Shown: positions 51,964 to 61,236 of the stretch, one piece after another
Layout: every line of letters starts with the position of its first letter
How positions within the stretch are numbered: position 1 is the stretch's first letter
Source of the DNA: Cupriavidus plantarum
Lineage (GTDB): Bacteria; Pseudomonadota; Gammaproteobacteria; Burkholderiales; Burkholderiaceae
Reading direction: 5' to 3'
Assembly (NCBI RefSeq): GCF_905397285.1
Contig: NZ_CAJPUX010000005.1
Location: forward strand, 124,001 to 188,000
DNA length: 64,000 nucleotides
The notes under the pieces: generated by a model
What the model was told of the DNA's origin: nothing
The model's database searches: none
What the model saw: the letters and a program-made list of their open reading frames with translations, nothing else
Translations under genes and position numbers: made by a program

Positions 51964-53673
51964 ATGACCGCACGCGAACCCATCCACATCGACCTCACCG
52001 GGCCCTATACCGTGAACGGCCGGACCGTCCGCCATCAGTCGGTCTGGCTGCTGGCGCGCATCTGGCTGGCCGTGTCGCGCGACCGCGAGGACCTCGGGGC
52101 CGCGATCGTGCGCGCGCGGTTCGCCGAGGCCGCCAATGTGCGGATGATCGTGTCACGCGCGTTCGGCGACTTCGCGCGATGGGGCATCGCGGTGGGCTGG
52201 GGTCATGACAAGGCCGCCGATATCGCGACGCTGCGCGCCGATCGCCGTAGCCGCGGTCCGTTCTGGATGGCCCCGGCTACCGCGCGGAGGCTGCGCTTCA
52301 CCGCAAACGGCAAGGCGATGCGGACGGCGGGTGTGGCGCGGTGGCTTGGGCCGTCGAGCCCCGCCAGACCCGTGCGATCCGCGCGCAATGGCGGCGCGGA
52401 GGGCAGCACCGAGGGCCGCACCGACGACGGTCTTTACTACGTGATGCGCGACATGGACTTCTGGCGCCATCTCACGCAGGCCATGCGTGGCGCGCAGGAC
52501 GGCTTCGCGGGGATGATCGATCACGGCGTGGCCGAGTCGTTCCGCGCCGCGCACCGCAGCGCCGCCGACCCATTCCAGCAGGCGCTGTCGCTGCTCAAGG
52601 AGAGCCTGGCGTGGCGCCGCAGCGATCGGCTCGACAAAAGCCGCGCGGCCTTGCGCCGATTCGAACGGATCGTGGCGGGCGGCCACGTCAACGCCGCGTT
52701 GCCGACGTTCGCCGCCATGGCGCACGTCGTGCGCGCGTGGGAGCAATACACGCGCGGCGATCTCGACGCCGCGCGGCACGAACTGGCGCGGCTCGAAGGC
52801 GATCCCGAATTGCGGCCCGTCGTGCGGTATAACCCGCGCATTCGCTTCGAGGCGCTGAACCTGGACGCGCTCATTCACAAGAGTGTTGCGCTGCGTCCGG
52901 AAGCTGCGGGACAAGGCGGGAACAAGTCCGCAGTGAAATCCTCGACCGCGGTCAGCGCATCGCGGCGGCGGGATGCCGCCCGCGATGCGCTGGAGGGCTT
53001 CGCCGGGGCGTTGCAGGCCGCGTATGAAGCGGACTCCGTCGACGCCGCGCAGCATGCGGCGGCCAATATCGGCTGGTGCCTCTGGCTGTTCTGGCAATAC
53101 AGGCTCGTCGACGAGGCGCGCGCGCTGGACGCTGGGGATGTCCAGCGTCAGGCCATGCGGTGGCTCGGGTTGTCCGAGTGGATCTGCGACCGGTTCGGTG
53201 TCGGCGGTGGCACCGCGTGGAATACGATCTTTCTGCTACGCGTGGCGCGCGGCAACATCGATGCGGCCACGGCGCCCGCGTCGTCGAGCGCGTTCCGGGC
53301 ACGGCGTCCGCTGACCGTTGCGGCGGCGATCGATGCCTTGCGACCGTTCCATGCGCCATTCGCGGCGGCCAAGGGCTTCGTGCGCTGGTCGTCGGTCGCG
53401 GCCTTTGCGCTGGAGGAACACGATACGGGGCGCGTGCGCTATAACGCGTTGCAGGTGGCCAACCTGCTGCTGGAGTCCGCATGGTACCTCACGTACGAAC
53501 AGGGGGCGTCGGCGCAGGCGTATGACGCGATGGAGCGCCTTGCCACGCAGCTTGGGACGTTGCGGGCCGCGGAACGCGGTTTCTTTCACGCCGAAATACG
53601 CGGCTTTCCACCGGAGCTCCGCGCCGCGGCGGCCGAGGGGGCACGCGCGGCACGCGCGGCGCGCGGCAAATGA
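51964..53673 (+). CDS. Large protein of unknown function with winged-helix-like N-terminus
   Basis: A 569-residue cytoplasmic protein I do not recognise. The first 110 residues look like a winged helix: a strand IDLTGPYTVNGRTV, helices (HQSVWLLARIWLAVSRDRED and VRMIVSRAFGDFARWGIAVG) and a hairpin PFWMAPATARRLRF, as in OmpR/PhoB-type DNA-binding domains. The remainder (about 150-569) is helical, with TPR-like pieces (RSDRLDKSRAALRRFERI, and a second LVDEARALDAGDVQRQAM). It has no signal peptide, P-loop or catalytic motif. The layout resembles transcription activators with helical repeat domains. It is divergent from the OXA gene across 111 bp, so it may regulate it. Confidence 0.55.
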   Translation: MTAREPIHIDLTGPYTVNGRTVRHQSVWLLARIWLAVSRDREDLGAAIVRARFAEAANVRMIVSRAFGDFARWGIAVGWGHDKAADIATLRADRRSRGPFWMAPATARRLRFTANGKAMRTAGVARWLGPSSPARPVRSARNGGAEGSTEGRTDDGLYYVMRDMDFWRHLTQAMRGAQDGFAGMIDHGVAESFRAAHRSAADPFQQALSLLKESLAWRRSDRLDKSRAALRRFERIVAGGHVNAALPTFAAMAHVVRAWEQYTRGDLDAARHELARLEGDPELRPVVRYNPRIRFEALNLDALIHKSVALRPEAAGQGGNKSAVKSSTAVSASRRRDAARDALEGFAGALQAAYEADSVDAAQHAAANIGWCLWLFWQYRLVDEARALDAGDVQRQAMRWLGLSEWICDRFGVGGGTAWNTIFLLRVARGNIDAATAPASSSAFRARRPLTVAAAIDALRPFHAPFAAAKGFVRWSSVAAFALEEHDTGRVRYNALQVANLLLESAWYLTYEQGASAQAYDAMERLATQLGTLRAAERGFFHAEIRGFPPELRAAAAEGARAARAARGK

Positions 53674-53680
53674 GTTCGCC

Positions 53681-54589
53681 TCACCCCTGTCCCGCCAACT
53701 CCCCCGCCGTATCCACCAGCACCTGCCGGAACCATCGATGCGCAGGGTCCTGCCGATAGCGGACGTGCCAGGCGATATCCACCGGGAATGTTCCTAGATC
53801 GACCGGTGACGGCAACACCTTGAGGCGCGCGTCCTTGGCGATCTGAGCGCAGATCAGCCGTGGCAAAGTCGCGCAGTAATCGGTCTTTGCGATGATCTCC
53901 GGCACCGCCAGAAAATGCGTCACCGAAATCGCAAGCTCCCGCCGCAGGCGCTGGCGCTCGAGCGCCTGAAACAGACCCACCCGCAACCTCCCCGGCGGCA
54001 GCACGTTGACGTGCCGTAGCCGCTCGTACTGCTCGCGCGACATCGTATCGCCGATGTCCGGATGATCCGCGCGCACGACGCATGCGAGCCCATCGTCCAT
54101 GAGGTGCTGGATCACGAGGCTGTCGGGCGGATCGACGATGCGGCCTAGCGCCATGTCGGTCGTGCCGGAGATGACGCCGGTCTCGGCGAGGTCGCTGCCG
54201 AACGGCGTCAGCGACACCTTCACCCCGGGCGCCACCTCACGTAACCGAGCCACCACGCTGGGGATCAGCACGATTTCCACATAGCTGTTCGGCGCGATAT
54301 GGAACTGACGCACGGACGTGGCCGGGTCGAAATGCTGCTGCCCGAGGATCACGTCATCGAGTCTGGCCAGGGATTCCGACACCACCGGGACGATGGACTC
54401 CGCGAACTGGGTGGGCTTGATGCCGTATCGCTCGCGCACGAACAGCGGGTCGCGGAGCGTTTCTCGCAGCCGGTTCAGCGCATTCGAGAGTGCCGGCTGC
54501 GTCATGCCGAGGCGCGCGGCGGCGCGTGTGACGTTGCGCTCTTCCATCAGCGCGATGAACACGGGCAGGAGGTTCAGGTCGTATCGCAT
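53681..54589 (-). CDS. LysR family transcriptional regulator, NodD/PcpR-like
   Basis: Regulator of 302 residues with HTH FIALMEERNVTRAAARLGMT and RLRETLRDPLFVRERYGIKPT, the subgroup signature of NodD/LinR/PcpR-like regulators, different from the CrgA-like LysR genes elsewhere here. The effector domain starts RQFHIAPNSYVEIVLIPSVV. It is divergent from the MFS/DJ-1 operon across 128 bp with repeated ATATCT motifs. It is convergent and nearly adjacent (8 bp) to the 569-residue unknown protein. Confidence 0.88.
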   Translation of the reverse strand: MRYDLNLLPVFIALMEERNVTRAAARLGMTQPALSNALNRLRETLRDPLFVRERYGIKPTQFAESIVPVVSESLARLDDVILGQQHFDPATSVRQFHIAPNSYVEIVLIPSVVARLREVAPGVKVSLTPFGSDLAETGVISGTTDMALGRIVDPPDSLVIQHLMDDGLACVVRADHPDIGDTMSREQYERLRHVNVLPPGRLRVGLFQALERQRLRRELAISVTHFLAVPEIIAKTDYCATLPRLICAQIAKDARLKVLPSPVDLGTFPVDIAWHVRYRQDPAHRWFRQVLVDTAGELAGQG

Positions 54590-54717
54590 GAGTCATCATG
54601 CTAGGTGAATATCTAGAATAGAACAAATAAATTTCTCAAATATCTGGTCATTACGCATAGTTAGGGCAACCCGGCGCCGCCAGACATGCGGCACAGATCA
54701 AGTTTGAGGAGTTTTCC

Positions 54718-55953
54718 ATGACTGAAACGACCCAACCCACAACATCGCCCGCATCCGGTCATCCGGCTTCCGGCGGCCTCGCCCGCTCCCTCGCGCTATT
54801 CGCGCTGGCGCTCGGCAGCTTCTGTATCGGCACGTCCGAGTTTGCCAGCATGGGCGTGATCCAGTTGTTCTCCGCGAGCCTGGGCATCGATGTGCCGCAG
54901 GCCACCAGCGCGGTCACCGCTTACGCGCTTGGCGTGGTCGTCGGCGCACCGGCGGTCACGCTTGCCGCGGCGCGGCTCAATCGCCGGACGTTGCTGCTCG
55001 CGCTCATCGCGTTGTTCGTCGTCGGCAACGTCTTGTCGGCGATGGCATCGAGCCTGCCGTTCCTGATCGCCGCGCGCTTTCTCAGCGGGTTGCCGCAGGG
55101 CGCGTACTTCGGTGCCGGCGCGATGGTCGCGAGCTATATCCTCGGCCCGGGCCAGTCCGGCCGCGCGTTCGCCATCGTCATGACCGGCCTGACCGTCGCG
55201 ACGATCATCGGCTCGCCGCTTGCGACGTTCCTTGGACAGACGCTTGGCTGGCGCGAAACCTACCTCGCGGTGGCGGCGCTCTCCGCGGTGGCATGGCTGG
55301 CCATCCGCCAGTGGCTGCCGCGCACGGCCGCCCTCGATGGCGCGCCCATCGTGCAGGAGTTGTCCGCGCTGCGCAGCGGCAAGGTCTGGGGCGTGATGGC
55401 GGTGGCGACCGCCGGCATCGCGAGCCTGTTCGCGATCTACACGTTCGTCGGACCGATCGTCACCGATGCCACGAAGCTGGCGCCTTCGATGATCCCCGTG
55501 GCGCTGGCGATTTTCGGTATCGGCATGACGGCCGGCAATTCGGTGGGCGGTCGTGCGGCCGACCAGTATCCGATGCGCGGCCTCGTGCTCGGCCTGGGCG
55601 GTGCGCTGGCGGTCCTCGTGGTGATTGCCATCGGCGGTCAAACCCCTTCGGTGCTGTTCCCCGCGCTGTTCGCGCTCGGCGCCGCGCTGATGGCTTCCAT
55701 CCCGACCATGCAGGTCCGTCTGACGCGCTTTGCCCCGCAGGCACCGTCGCTGATGGGTGCGATGACGCTGGCCGCCTGCAATCTCGGCAATGCGATCGGG
55801 GCGTGGGCCGGTGGCGCGACGATCGATGCGGGCTTTGGATTGCTGTCGGTGGCGTGGGCGGGTTTTGCGCTCACCCTCACCGGGCTGGCGATCTTTGGCC
55901 TGACCCTGCTCAAAACGACGCCCCGGCGGCCGGTGGCTGTGGAAGCCGTCTGA
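54718..55953 (+). CDS. MFS transporter, DHA1 (AraJ/YdhP-like)
   Basis: Integral membrane exporter of 411 residues with 12 hydrophobic segments. The first helix holds LGSFCIGTSEFASMGVIQLF, the DHA1 arabinose-efflux subfamily signature (GTxEF). Motif A is LNRRTLLLALIALFVV in the loop 2-3 region, and motif C-like VATIIGSPLATFLGQTLGW. Typical substrates are sugars, drugs and antibiotics. AAGTTTGAGGAG precedes the start. It is followed by a DJ-1/PfpI gene at 65 bp and faces the LysR at 54589, so it is likely inducible. Confidence 0.88.
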   Translation: MTETTQPTTSPASGHPASGGLARSLALFALALGSFCIGTSEFASMGVIQLFSASLGIDVPQATSAVTAYALGVVVGAPAVTLAAARLNRRTLLLALIALFVVGNVLSAMASSLPFLIAARFLSGLPQGAYFGAGAMVASYILGPGQSGRAFAIVMTGLTVATIIGSPLATFLGQTLGWRETYLAVAALSAVAWLAIRQWLPRTAALDGAPIVQELSALRSGKVWGVMAVATAGIASLFAIYTFVGPIVTDATKLAPSMIPVALAIFGIGMTAGNSVGGRAADQYPMRGLVLGLGGALAVLVVIAIGGQTPSVLFPALFALGAALMASIPTMQVRLTRFAPQAPSLMGAMTLAACNLGNAIGAWAGGATIDAGFGLLSVAWAGFALTLTGLAIFGLTLLKTTPRRPVAVEAV

Positions 55954-56018
55954 ACGCCGCCCGCAACCTCTCTCTTTTTAACGACGTTTCGATTTATCCC
56001 ACTGTTTAGGAGCGCATC

Positions 56019-56687
56019 ATGTCTATCAAGCACGTACTGTTCATCCTGACCAACACCGCCGAGATTGGCCCGAACCACCGTCCTACGGGCTACTTCTTCC
56101 CCGAGGTCGCCCACCCGTACGAAGTCTTCGCGGAATTCGGCGTGGCGGTCGAATACGCATCGCTGCAGGGCGGCACGCCGCCGGAAGACGGCTACGACGC
56201 GAACGATCCCGCGCAACTGGCCTTCCGCAACAGCGCCGCGATCCGCCGCATGGCCCATAGCCGCAAGCTGTCGGAAGTGGACGTCCTGGACTACGACGCT
56301 ATCTTCTTCCCCGGCGGCCTTGGCCCGATGGTCGACATCGCCCGCAACCCGGAAATCCAGCAGGCCGTCGAACGCGCCTGGCAAGGCGGCAAGATCGTCG
56401 CCGCGGTCTGCCATGGCCCCGCCGCCCTGCTCGGCGCGAAGCTCGAGGACGGCACGCCGCTGATCAAGGGCCGCAAGCTGACGTCGTTCTCCAACGCCGA
56501 AGAAGCCGGCTACGCCCAGGCCGACGTCCCCTTCCTCCTGGAAGACGCGTTGCGCGCCGAGGGCGCCGAGTACTCGTCGGCCGACGTGTGGCAGGAAAAG
56601 GTGGTCGTGGACGGCAGGTTGATGACCGGCCAAAACCCGGCATCGGGCGGCCCACTGGCCAAGGCGATCGTGGAAGCCCTGCGTTAA
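56019..56687 (+). CDS. DJ-1/PfpI family protein (Hsp31-like)
   Basis: Cytoplasmic protein of 222 residues in the class I glutamine-amidotransferase-like superfamily. The nucleophile is Cys131 in AAVCHGPAALLG (followed by His132) and the conserved Glu29 lies in TGYFFPEVAHPYE. Family members are glyoxalase III-type or deglycase/chaperone proteins acting on methylglyoxal adducts. AGGAGCGCATC is the ribosome binding site. It is the second gene of the MFS operon and ends at a strong terminator. Confidence 0.88.
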   Translation: MSIKHVLFILTNTAEIGPNHRPTGYFFPEVAHPYEVFAEFGVAVEYASLQGGTPPEDGYDANDPAQLAFRNSAAIRRMAHSRKLSEVDVLDYDAIFFPGGLGPMVDIARNPEIQQAVERAWQGGKIVAAVCHGPAALLGAKLEDGTPLIKGRKLTSFSNAEEAGYAQADVPFLLEDALRAEGAEYSSADVWQEKVVVDGRLMTGQNPASGGPLAKAIVEALR

Positions 56688-56705
56688 TCGCCCCCGCTGA
56701 CATGA

Positions 56706-56745
56706 AAGCCGCCCGCTCGCGGAAGCGAGGGGCGGCTTGTTTTCG
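56706..56745 (+). terminator. Rho-independent terminator of the MFS/PfpI operon
   Basis: AAGCCGCCC pairs with GGGCGGCTT and CTCGC with GCGAG around a GGAA loop, followed by GTTTTCGTTT. It lies about 19 bp after the PfpI stop codon. Confidence 0.85.
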
Positions 56746-56863
56746 TTTCAGCGAAGGGGCGAGCAGACTGAGCAACGCCAGCTTCTCATGTCGAAGAAAC
56801 TTTCTGCGTGGGAGAAAAGATTCACTTCAGCGGCATGCGGTCGGGGTTCGACAATTGGTGGGC

Positions 56864-57808
56864 ATGAGAGTCCTCCCGAATGCGCTGATTGCCATGGGCC
56901 TGCTCGCCGCGGCGGACGTGTCGTCGGCGCAGACGTATGGGATCGTCGGCGCCAACGTGCAGAAGCAGGCCAGCTCGGTGCTGACCCTGATGTCCTTCGC
57001 CGTCGTGCCCGACCTCGCTTCCAGTTCGCTCTCTATCAGCAACACGAGTACCGACAACCCTGACATCACGCTCTGGCAACTGGGCGGCGGCTTCACGTTG
57101 AGTCAGTCGTTTCCGATGTATCTGGAGGGGTCGATCGCCTACAACCGCTACGACCCGACGTTCGTTGCGTCGAACGGTCAGGAGACGCGCCGCCTGCCGA
57201 CGAAGTGGAACACGTTTGCGGGCACGGTCGGCGTCGGCTGGGATTTTCCGCTGACGGAAAGCCGGGAGCTCGTGTTCCGCCCCATCCTCAATGCCTCGAT
57301 CGGCCGCGTCGCCAGCGATGTCTCCGTGGCCAAGTTCGCCGTCGAGCAGAAGACGGATCGGGAGGTCGCGTTCCTGGAAGACGGCTCGATGAATGCCTAC
57401 GGCCTCGGCGGCTCGGTGATGCTCGACTGGGAGAGCCATCGCGGCGAGAACGACATCGACGTGGAACTGCGATATACGAACATCTACCTGCGCAGCTTCG
57501 GCACCTCCCATGGCATCGAAGCCTCCTCCGCCGCGCAGACCGCGAGCCTGTACGCCCGCTGGCGATCCCCGACAGGCCTGCGCGCGCTCGACCGCCCCGT
57601 TCGCTACGTGCTGGAGCTGTCCCACTCCCAATACTTCGGAAACCAGGCCGGCGCGCTGGGCTTCAATCGCCTCACGACCCTCGGCACCGGACTCGAACTC
57701 GATACAAGCGCCCACGAGGTCTTCGTGACGCGTATCCGCGCAGTAGTCCGGTACGTCTTCGGCAACAACGTATCCGGCATCTCGTTCGGATTCGCCGCGA
57801 GCTTCTAG
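56864..57808 (+). CDS. Outer-membrane beta-barrel protein (autotransporter-barrel-like)
   Basis: A 314-residue protein with a signal peptide (1-23, LIAMGLLAAADVSSA-QTY) and a C-terminus that ends SFGFAASF, the outer-membrane sorting pattern. Alternating hydrophobic strands fill the chain (SQSFPMYLEGSIAYNRY, FAGTVGVGWDFPLT, YVLELSHSQYFGN). The size and features fit a solitary autotransporter-type barrel without passenger. The ATG at 56864 begins the signal; the frame is open well upstream but runs through the terminator. It may be a porin or surface barrel. Function unknown. Confidence 0.72.
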   Translation: MRVLPNALIAMGLLAAADVSSAQTYGIVGANVQKQASSVLTLMSFAVVPDLASSSLSISNTSTDNPDITLWQLGGGFTLSQSFPMYLEGSIAYNRYDPTFVASNGQETRRLPTKWNTFAGTVGVGWDFPLTESRELVFRPILNASIGRVASDVSVAKFAVEQKTDREVAFLEDGSMNAYGLGGSVMLDWESHRGENDIDVELRYTNIYLRSFGTSHGIEASSAAQTASLYARWRSPTGLRALDRPVRYVLELSHSQYFGNQAGALGFNRLTTLGTGLELDTSAHEVFVTRIRAVVRYVFGNNVSGISFGFAASF

Positions 57809-57817
57809 CGCCGCGTG

Positions 57818-59986
57818 TTACGGCAGGACCGGATTCGCCGTTGCGCGCGCGATGATGGCGTCGGCATCCCGTTGCAGCAGGAATCTCTGCGCCACGAGGT
57901 CGTTGGCCGCCGACGTCACCGCGGACACATAGCCGGCCTGCGTGCCATACAACGTCTCGAGCGAAGGGCGCCCATCGCCCGCCGCCACACGCGCGGTCTC
58001 CGTCTTGTGGAACGGGATGAACGATCCCGTCAGGTTCGACAGGTCGATGATGCCGGGCGTGGCCACGTAGTTGAACTCGATGCTCGTCCCCACCGGCACC
58101 CGCGCCTCCACGCTGCGGATACCCGCGCGCGGAATGCCCGTGGACGTATCCACCTGCGGCACGAGAATCGCATAGTCGCGATTGAGGTTCGCCGGCGGCA
58201 GAATCGTCGCGATGCCCGATTCGTCCTGAGGGCGGTACTGGGGACCGAAGTCGAGCAGCGAGTAGCCGTTGTAGCGCGCGAGGTACTGGAAGTCCGGGAT
58301 CGCCGCGCCCCCAGACACCGGCCATGTCAGCCCCTTCATCACCGGGAACGTCACCGCGCTCGGACGGACCAGCGTGCCATCGGCCAGCTTCGGCACCTGG
58401 CTCGCCGGCGGCGTCACCCCGCGCACGACCCAGTCCTCGAGGTCGATGAACAACGCGCGGAACGTGTCGTTGTGATGAATCACCGTGCCGGCCGGATAGA
58501 CGTTGCGCGTCGGCGCAAACGCGATGCTAGCGGTACCGCCCGCGCCGCCGTGCTGCGTACCCGTGTAGTAGTAGATGCGCGCGTTGTCAGGCTGCGTGAG
58601 ATCGCGCGTCCCATTGGCGTCGGTGAGCACCGGCGAACCCTGCAGTTGCCAGAACTCGGTGCCGGACAGGCCGAGGAAGAACTTGGGGCACGTGCTGGTC
58701 GCCGAGCAACGCGCCATCACCCCACCGCGCTGACCCGAGATATCGTCCACGTAGTCCTTGTCGAGCCCGCGCGGCGCGGTCTGCCCAAACGCCGTATGGT
58801 CCGTCCGCAGCCCGCCGCCACCGCCCGGCACGGCAAAGCGCGTGTTGACGTTGGTCTGCCGCGCGGCCACATGCGCGTAAATGCCGTCGAACACCTTGTT
58901 GCCGTCGAGCGCCTGATTGAAGCCGAGATGCAGGAACGTCTTCATGGCATTGCCCGACTGCGACGTGCCCTGCCCGATCGTATAGGCGATGCGCCCCGCA
59001 ACGGGATTCGGCGTACCGGCGCTATCCGCCGTCTTGCCGCGGAAGAAGCTGATGGTGTCGCGCAGCGCGGCAAGGCCGACGCCCATCACCTTCGGATCCT
59101 TCGCCACGTACACGAGCTCATACAGATAGGCCGGATCGAAGCCGCCGCGCAGGCAGATGCTTGCGGGATCGGGCGTACCGGGGAACGCATTGGTTCCGCT
59201 ATCGCACGTCGCGAACTTCCAGTCGCTGGCGGGGATCGGCTGGCGCGCATCGGTCTCGTTCGCGCGCCGCGTCAGCGAGTAGCCGGGGAGCGTGTTGTCG
59301 AGACTCGCGGGCGCATACGGCAGCATCGTGCCGTTGAACACACCGCCCGGCAGGGTCATCGACGGTGTCGCGGCGGTGGGGACGAGTTCGCTGCGGTACG
59401 GACCGGTGATCGATGTACCGTCCGCGTTCTTCGCCACGGGAACGGTGACCGTGAGCCGGGCCGCGCTGGACTTCGGCACGTCGCCCTGCCATGCCGAGTA
59501 CAACAGCACGTACCCGCGCTCGAGGTAGATGGCGTCGCTCGGCGTAGCCGTCGGATTCACCATCGTAAGGATGTTGCCGCGATTGGGCGCGTCGTAGCGC
59601 ATGACGCCGCTCGACTTGCTCATGTCCTTGGGCTTGAGCATCACGAAGTCGGCTGTGTATTCCACCATGCCGTTCGCATTGACGGGCGCGAGCGAGAGGT
59701 CCTGAATGATCGCGTTCTTCGGATCCCTGGGATCGACTTCACCGCTGAGCGTGCCGGTAAGCTGCTCGTACTGGCCCACGCCCCCGTAGCTGCCCGGAAA
59801 GTCCTGCCGGGCGGTGACCTTCAGCGTCATCGCCGGTGTGCGCGTGGTGGGCGTACCGCCACCACCGCCACCGCCGCTCGAACCGCCATTGTCGTCGCTG
59901 CCACCGCACGCGCCGAGCACCATCGCTCCGGCCAGCGCTCCCGCGAGCGCGCACGTCTTCCCTCGGTGTATGAACACCTTTGTCAT
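57818..59986 (-). CDS. Alpha/beta-hydrolase-domain lipoprotein (PF20091-like)
   Basis: A 722-residue lipoprotein with a signal peptide and lipobox VLGACGGS (Cys near 27), followed by a Gly/Ser linker. The body is a large alpha/beta hydrolase-type domain. The nucleophile elbow is IGQGTSQSGNAMKTFLHLGF and a plausible catalytic His lies near HHNDTFRALF. The family is an uncharacterised esterase group. The substrate is likely an ester or polyester at the cell surface, inferred only. The ATG at 59986 has GAGGAGACAGC upstream. It converges on the barrel gene (10 bp between stops). Confidence 0.75.
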   Translation of the reverse strand: MTKVFIHRGKTCALAGALAGAMVLGACGGSDDNGGSSGGGGGGGTPTTRTPAMTLKVTARQDFPGSYGGVGQYEQLTGTLSGEVDPRDPKNAIIQDLSLAPVNANGMVEYTADFVMLKPKDMSKSSGVMRYDAPNRGNILTMVNPTATPSDAIYLERGYVLLYSAWQGDVPKSSAARLTVTVPVAKNADGTSITGPYRSELVPTAATPSMTLPGGVFNGTMLPYAPASLDNTLPGYSLTRRANETDARQPIPASDWKFATCDSGTNAFPGTPDPASICLRGGFDPAYLYELVYVAKDPKVMGVGLAALRDTISFFRGKTADSAGTPNPVAGRIAYTIGQGTSQSGNAMKTFLHLGFNQALDGNKVFDGIYAHVAARQTNVNTRFAVPGGGGGLRTDHTAFGQTAPRGLDKDYVDDISGQRGGVMARCSATSTCPKFFLGLSGTEFWQLQGSPVLTDANGTRDLTQPDNARIYYYTGTQHGGAGGTASIAFAPTRNVYPAGTVIHHNDTFRALFIDLEDWVVRGVTPPASQVPKLADGTLVRPSAVTFPVMKGLTWPVSGGAAIPDFQYLARYNGYSLLDFGPQYRPQDESGIATILPPANLNRDYAILVPQVDTSTGIPRAGIRSVEARVPVGTSIEFNYVATPGIIDLSNLTGSFIPFHKTETARVAAGDGRPSLETLYGTQAGYVSAVTSAANDLVAQRFLLQRDADAIIARATANPVLP

Positions 59987-60139
59987 TGCTGTCTCCTCGT
60001 TCTGGCTTCCGTTACGTGACGTCACCTCGAAGCGAGTCTATGCGCAGCAGATTAAGCTGATAAATTGATTGTTTGGATGAATTAATCGAAGACGCGGATG
60101 AGCGGCGAGCGAAGCGCCTGGGGACAACGTTCCGACAGC

Positions 60140-60772
60140 TCAGAACTTCGGAATGCGCAACGTCTTGCTGATCATCAGCGAGCCCGACAGCACGAACAGC
60201 AGCGCCATGGGGTGCAGCAAGGCGGGGCCGAGCTGCCAGACGCCGCCATAGAGGCCATCGGCAAGCCGGTCCTGCGACGCGCACCACGCGAGTACGCCGG
60301 TGAGCACCACGCTGGTCGGAATCGGCGTGCCTTCGAAGTACTTGACCTTGGCGGTGCCGGCGGACAAGGTCTCCGCCGTGACGTTGAAGCGCGCGAGGCG
60401 GCTGACGCCACAGCAGACGAAATACGCCAGCGCGATCAGGTCCCATCCCCCGCGCATGCCCGCGGCAAAGGCGAGCGTGGCCGGCGCGACGCCGAAGGAG
60501 ATGACGTCGGACAGCGAGTCGAGCTCGCGGCCCAGTGCGGAGTGGGCGTGGCGCCAGCGCGCGATGCGGCCGTCGAGGACATCGAAGAAGAACGCGGCCG
60601 GCGCGAAGGCGGCGGCCACGTAGAACAGCGTCAATGACGGCTCGGCGACGTAGAACATCGCGAAGAACACCGCGCCCATGCCGCACGCGGCGTTCGCCAG
60701 CGTGAAGAAGTCCGCCAGCTGCAGATCGCGCAGCATCGAGAAATGTCGTGGGCGCTCGCTCGAGGTCGTCAT
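60140..60772 (-). CDS. pssA: CDP-diacylglycerol-serine O-phosphatidyltransferase-like
   Basis: Membrane enzyme of 210 residues of the CDP-alcohol phosphatidyltransferase family. The motif D-x2-D-G-x2-A-R-x8-G-x3-D-x3-D is complete: Asp64, Asp67, Gly68, Ala71, Arg72, Gly81, Asp85 and Asp89. It has about six helices. The family also includes PgsA-type enzymes; size and the start FFTLANAACGMG suit a PssA-like enzyme that makes phosphatidylserine from CDP-DAG and serine. The ATG at 60772 is chosen since the longer frame upstream has no similarity. It is not in an ilvC/psd operon here, so it may be a second copy. Confidence 0.8.
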   Translation of the reverse strand: MTTSSERPRHFSMLRDLQLADFFTLANAACGMGAVFFAMFYVAEPSLTLFYVAAAFAPAAFFFDVLDGRIARWRHAHSALGRELDSLSDVISFGVAPATLAFAAGMRGGWDLIALAYFVCCGVSRLARFNVTAETLSAGTAKVKYFEGTPIPTSVVLTGVLAWCASQDRLADGLYGGVWQLGPALLHPMALLFVLSGSLMISKTLRIPKF

Positions 60773-60819
60773 GGCTATCCGGTAAAGGACCCGATCGGGC
60801 CTGATCGCGATGAAACGGA

Positions 60820-61110
60820 TCAGACCACGGTGGTCACGTGATACACATTGGGCGCCGCGGCGAACGTATCGCCTACCAGTTTGCGCCACGTCTGAAAGTC
60901 GTCGGACTCGCGGAAATGCACCATATGGTCTTCCACGGTTTCCCATCCCACCACCAGCGTGTACTGCTGCGGCTGCTCGATCGAGCGCTGCAGGTTCATG
61001 CTGTGGCAGCCGCGCGCACGCGCGAACAGCGGCTTGGCCTGAACGACGCCCGCTTCGAACTGCGCCTCCATGCCGGGCTTGACGGTGATCTGTGCGATTT
61101 CGTGAATCAT
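60820..61110 (-). CDS. Antibiotic biosynthesis monooxygenase-like (ABM) protein
   Basis: A 96-residue ferredoxin-fold protein. It opens with HEIAQITVKPGMEAQFEAGV and contains GCHSMNLQRSIEQPQQYTLV and a DHMVHFRESDDFQTWR end, a standard ABM layout (PF03992). Members act as small quinol monooxygenases, haem-degrading enzymes or ligand-binding dimers. No partner gene is evident. It precedes the pssA-like gene by 47 bp on the same strand, possibly one transcript. Confidence 0.85.
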   Translation of the reverse strand: MIHEIAQITVKPGMEAQFEAGVVQAKPLFARARGCHSMNLQRSIEQPQQYTLVVGWETVEDHMVHFRESDDFQTWRKLVGDTFAAAPNVYHVTTVV

Positions 61111-61236
61111 GGTCTTGTCTCTCGTTGATGAACGCCATGCAAGCGGCGTGCCGTGTACCTTAGCAGATCGCGCCCATCGCCGCGGCGGCGGCCACGCCGC
61201 GCCTTACATGTCGATGTCGCGACGTTTGAAAATTTT

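Noticed and set aside
57815..60019. A 734-codon open frame on the plus strand across the hydrolase gene
   Set aside because: It is antisense to a gene with a lipoprotein signal and a nucleophile elbow, and its translation is Arg/His-rich with no domain; an artefact of high GC.
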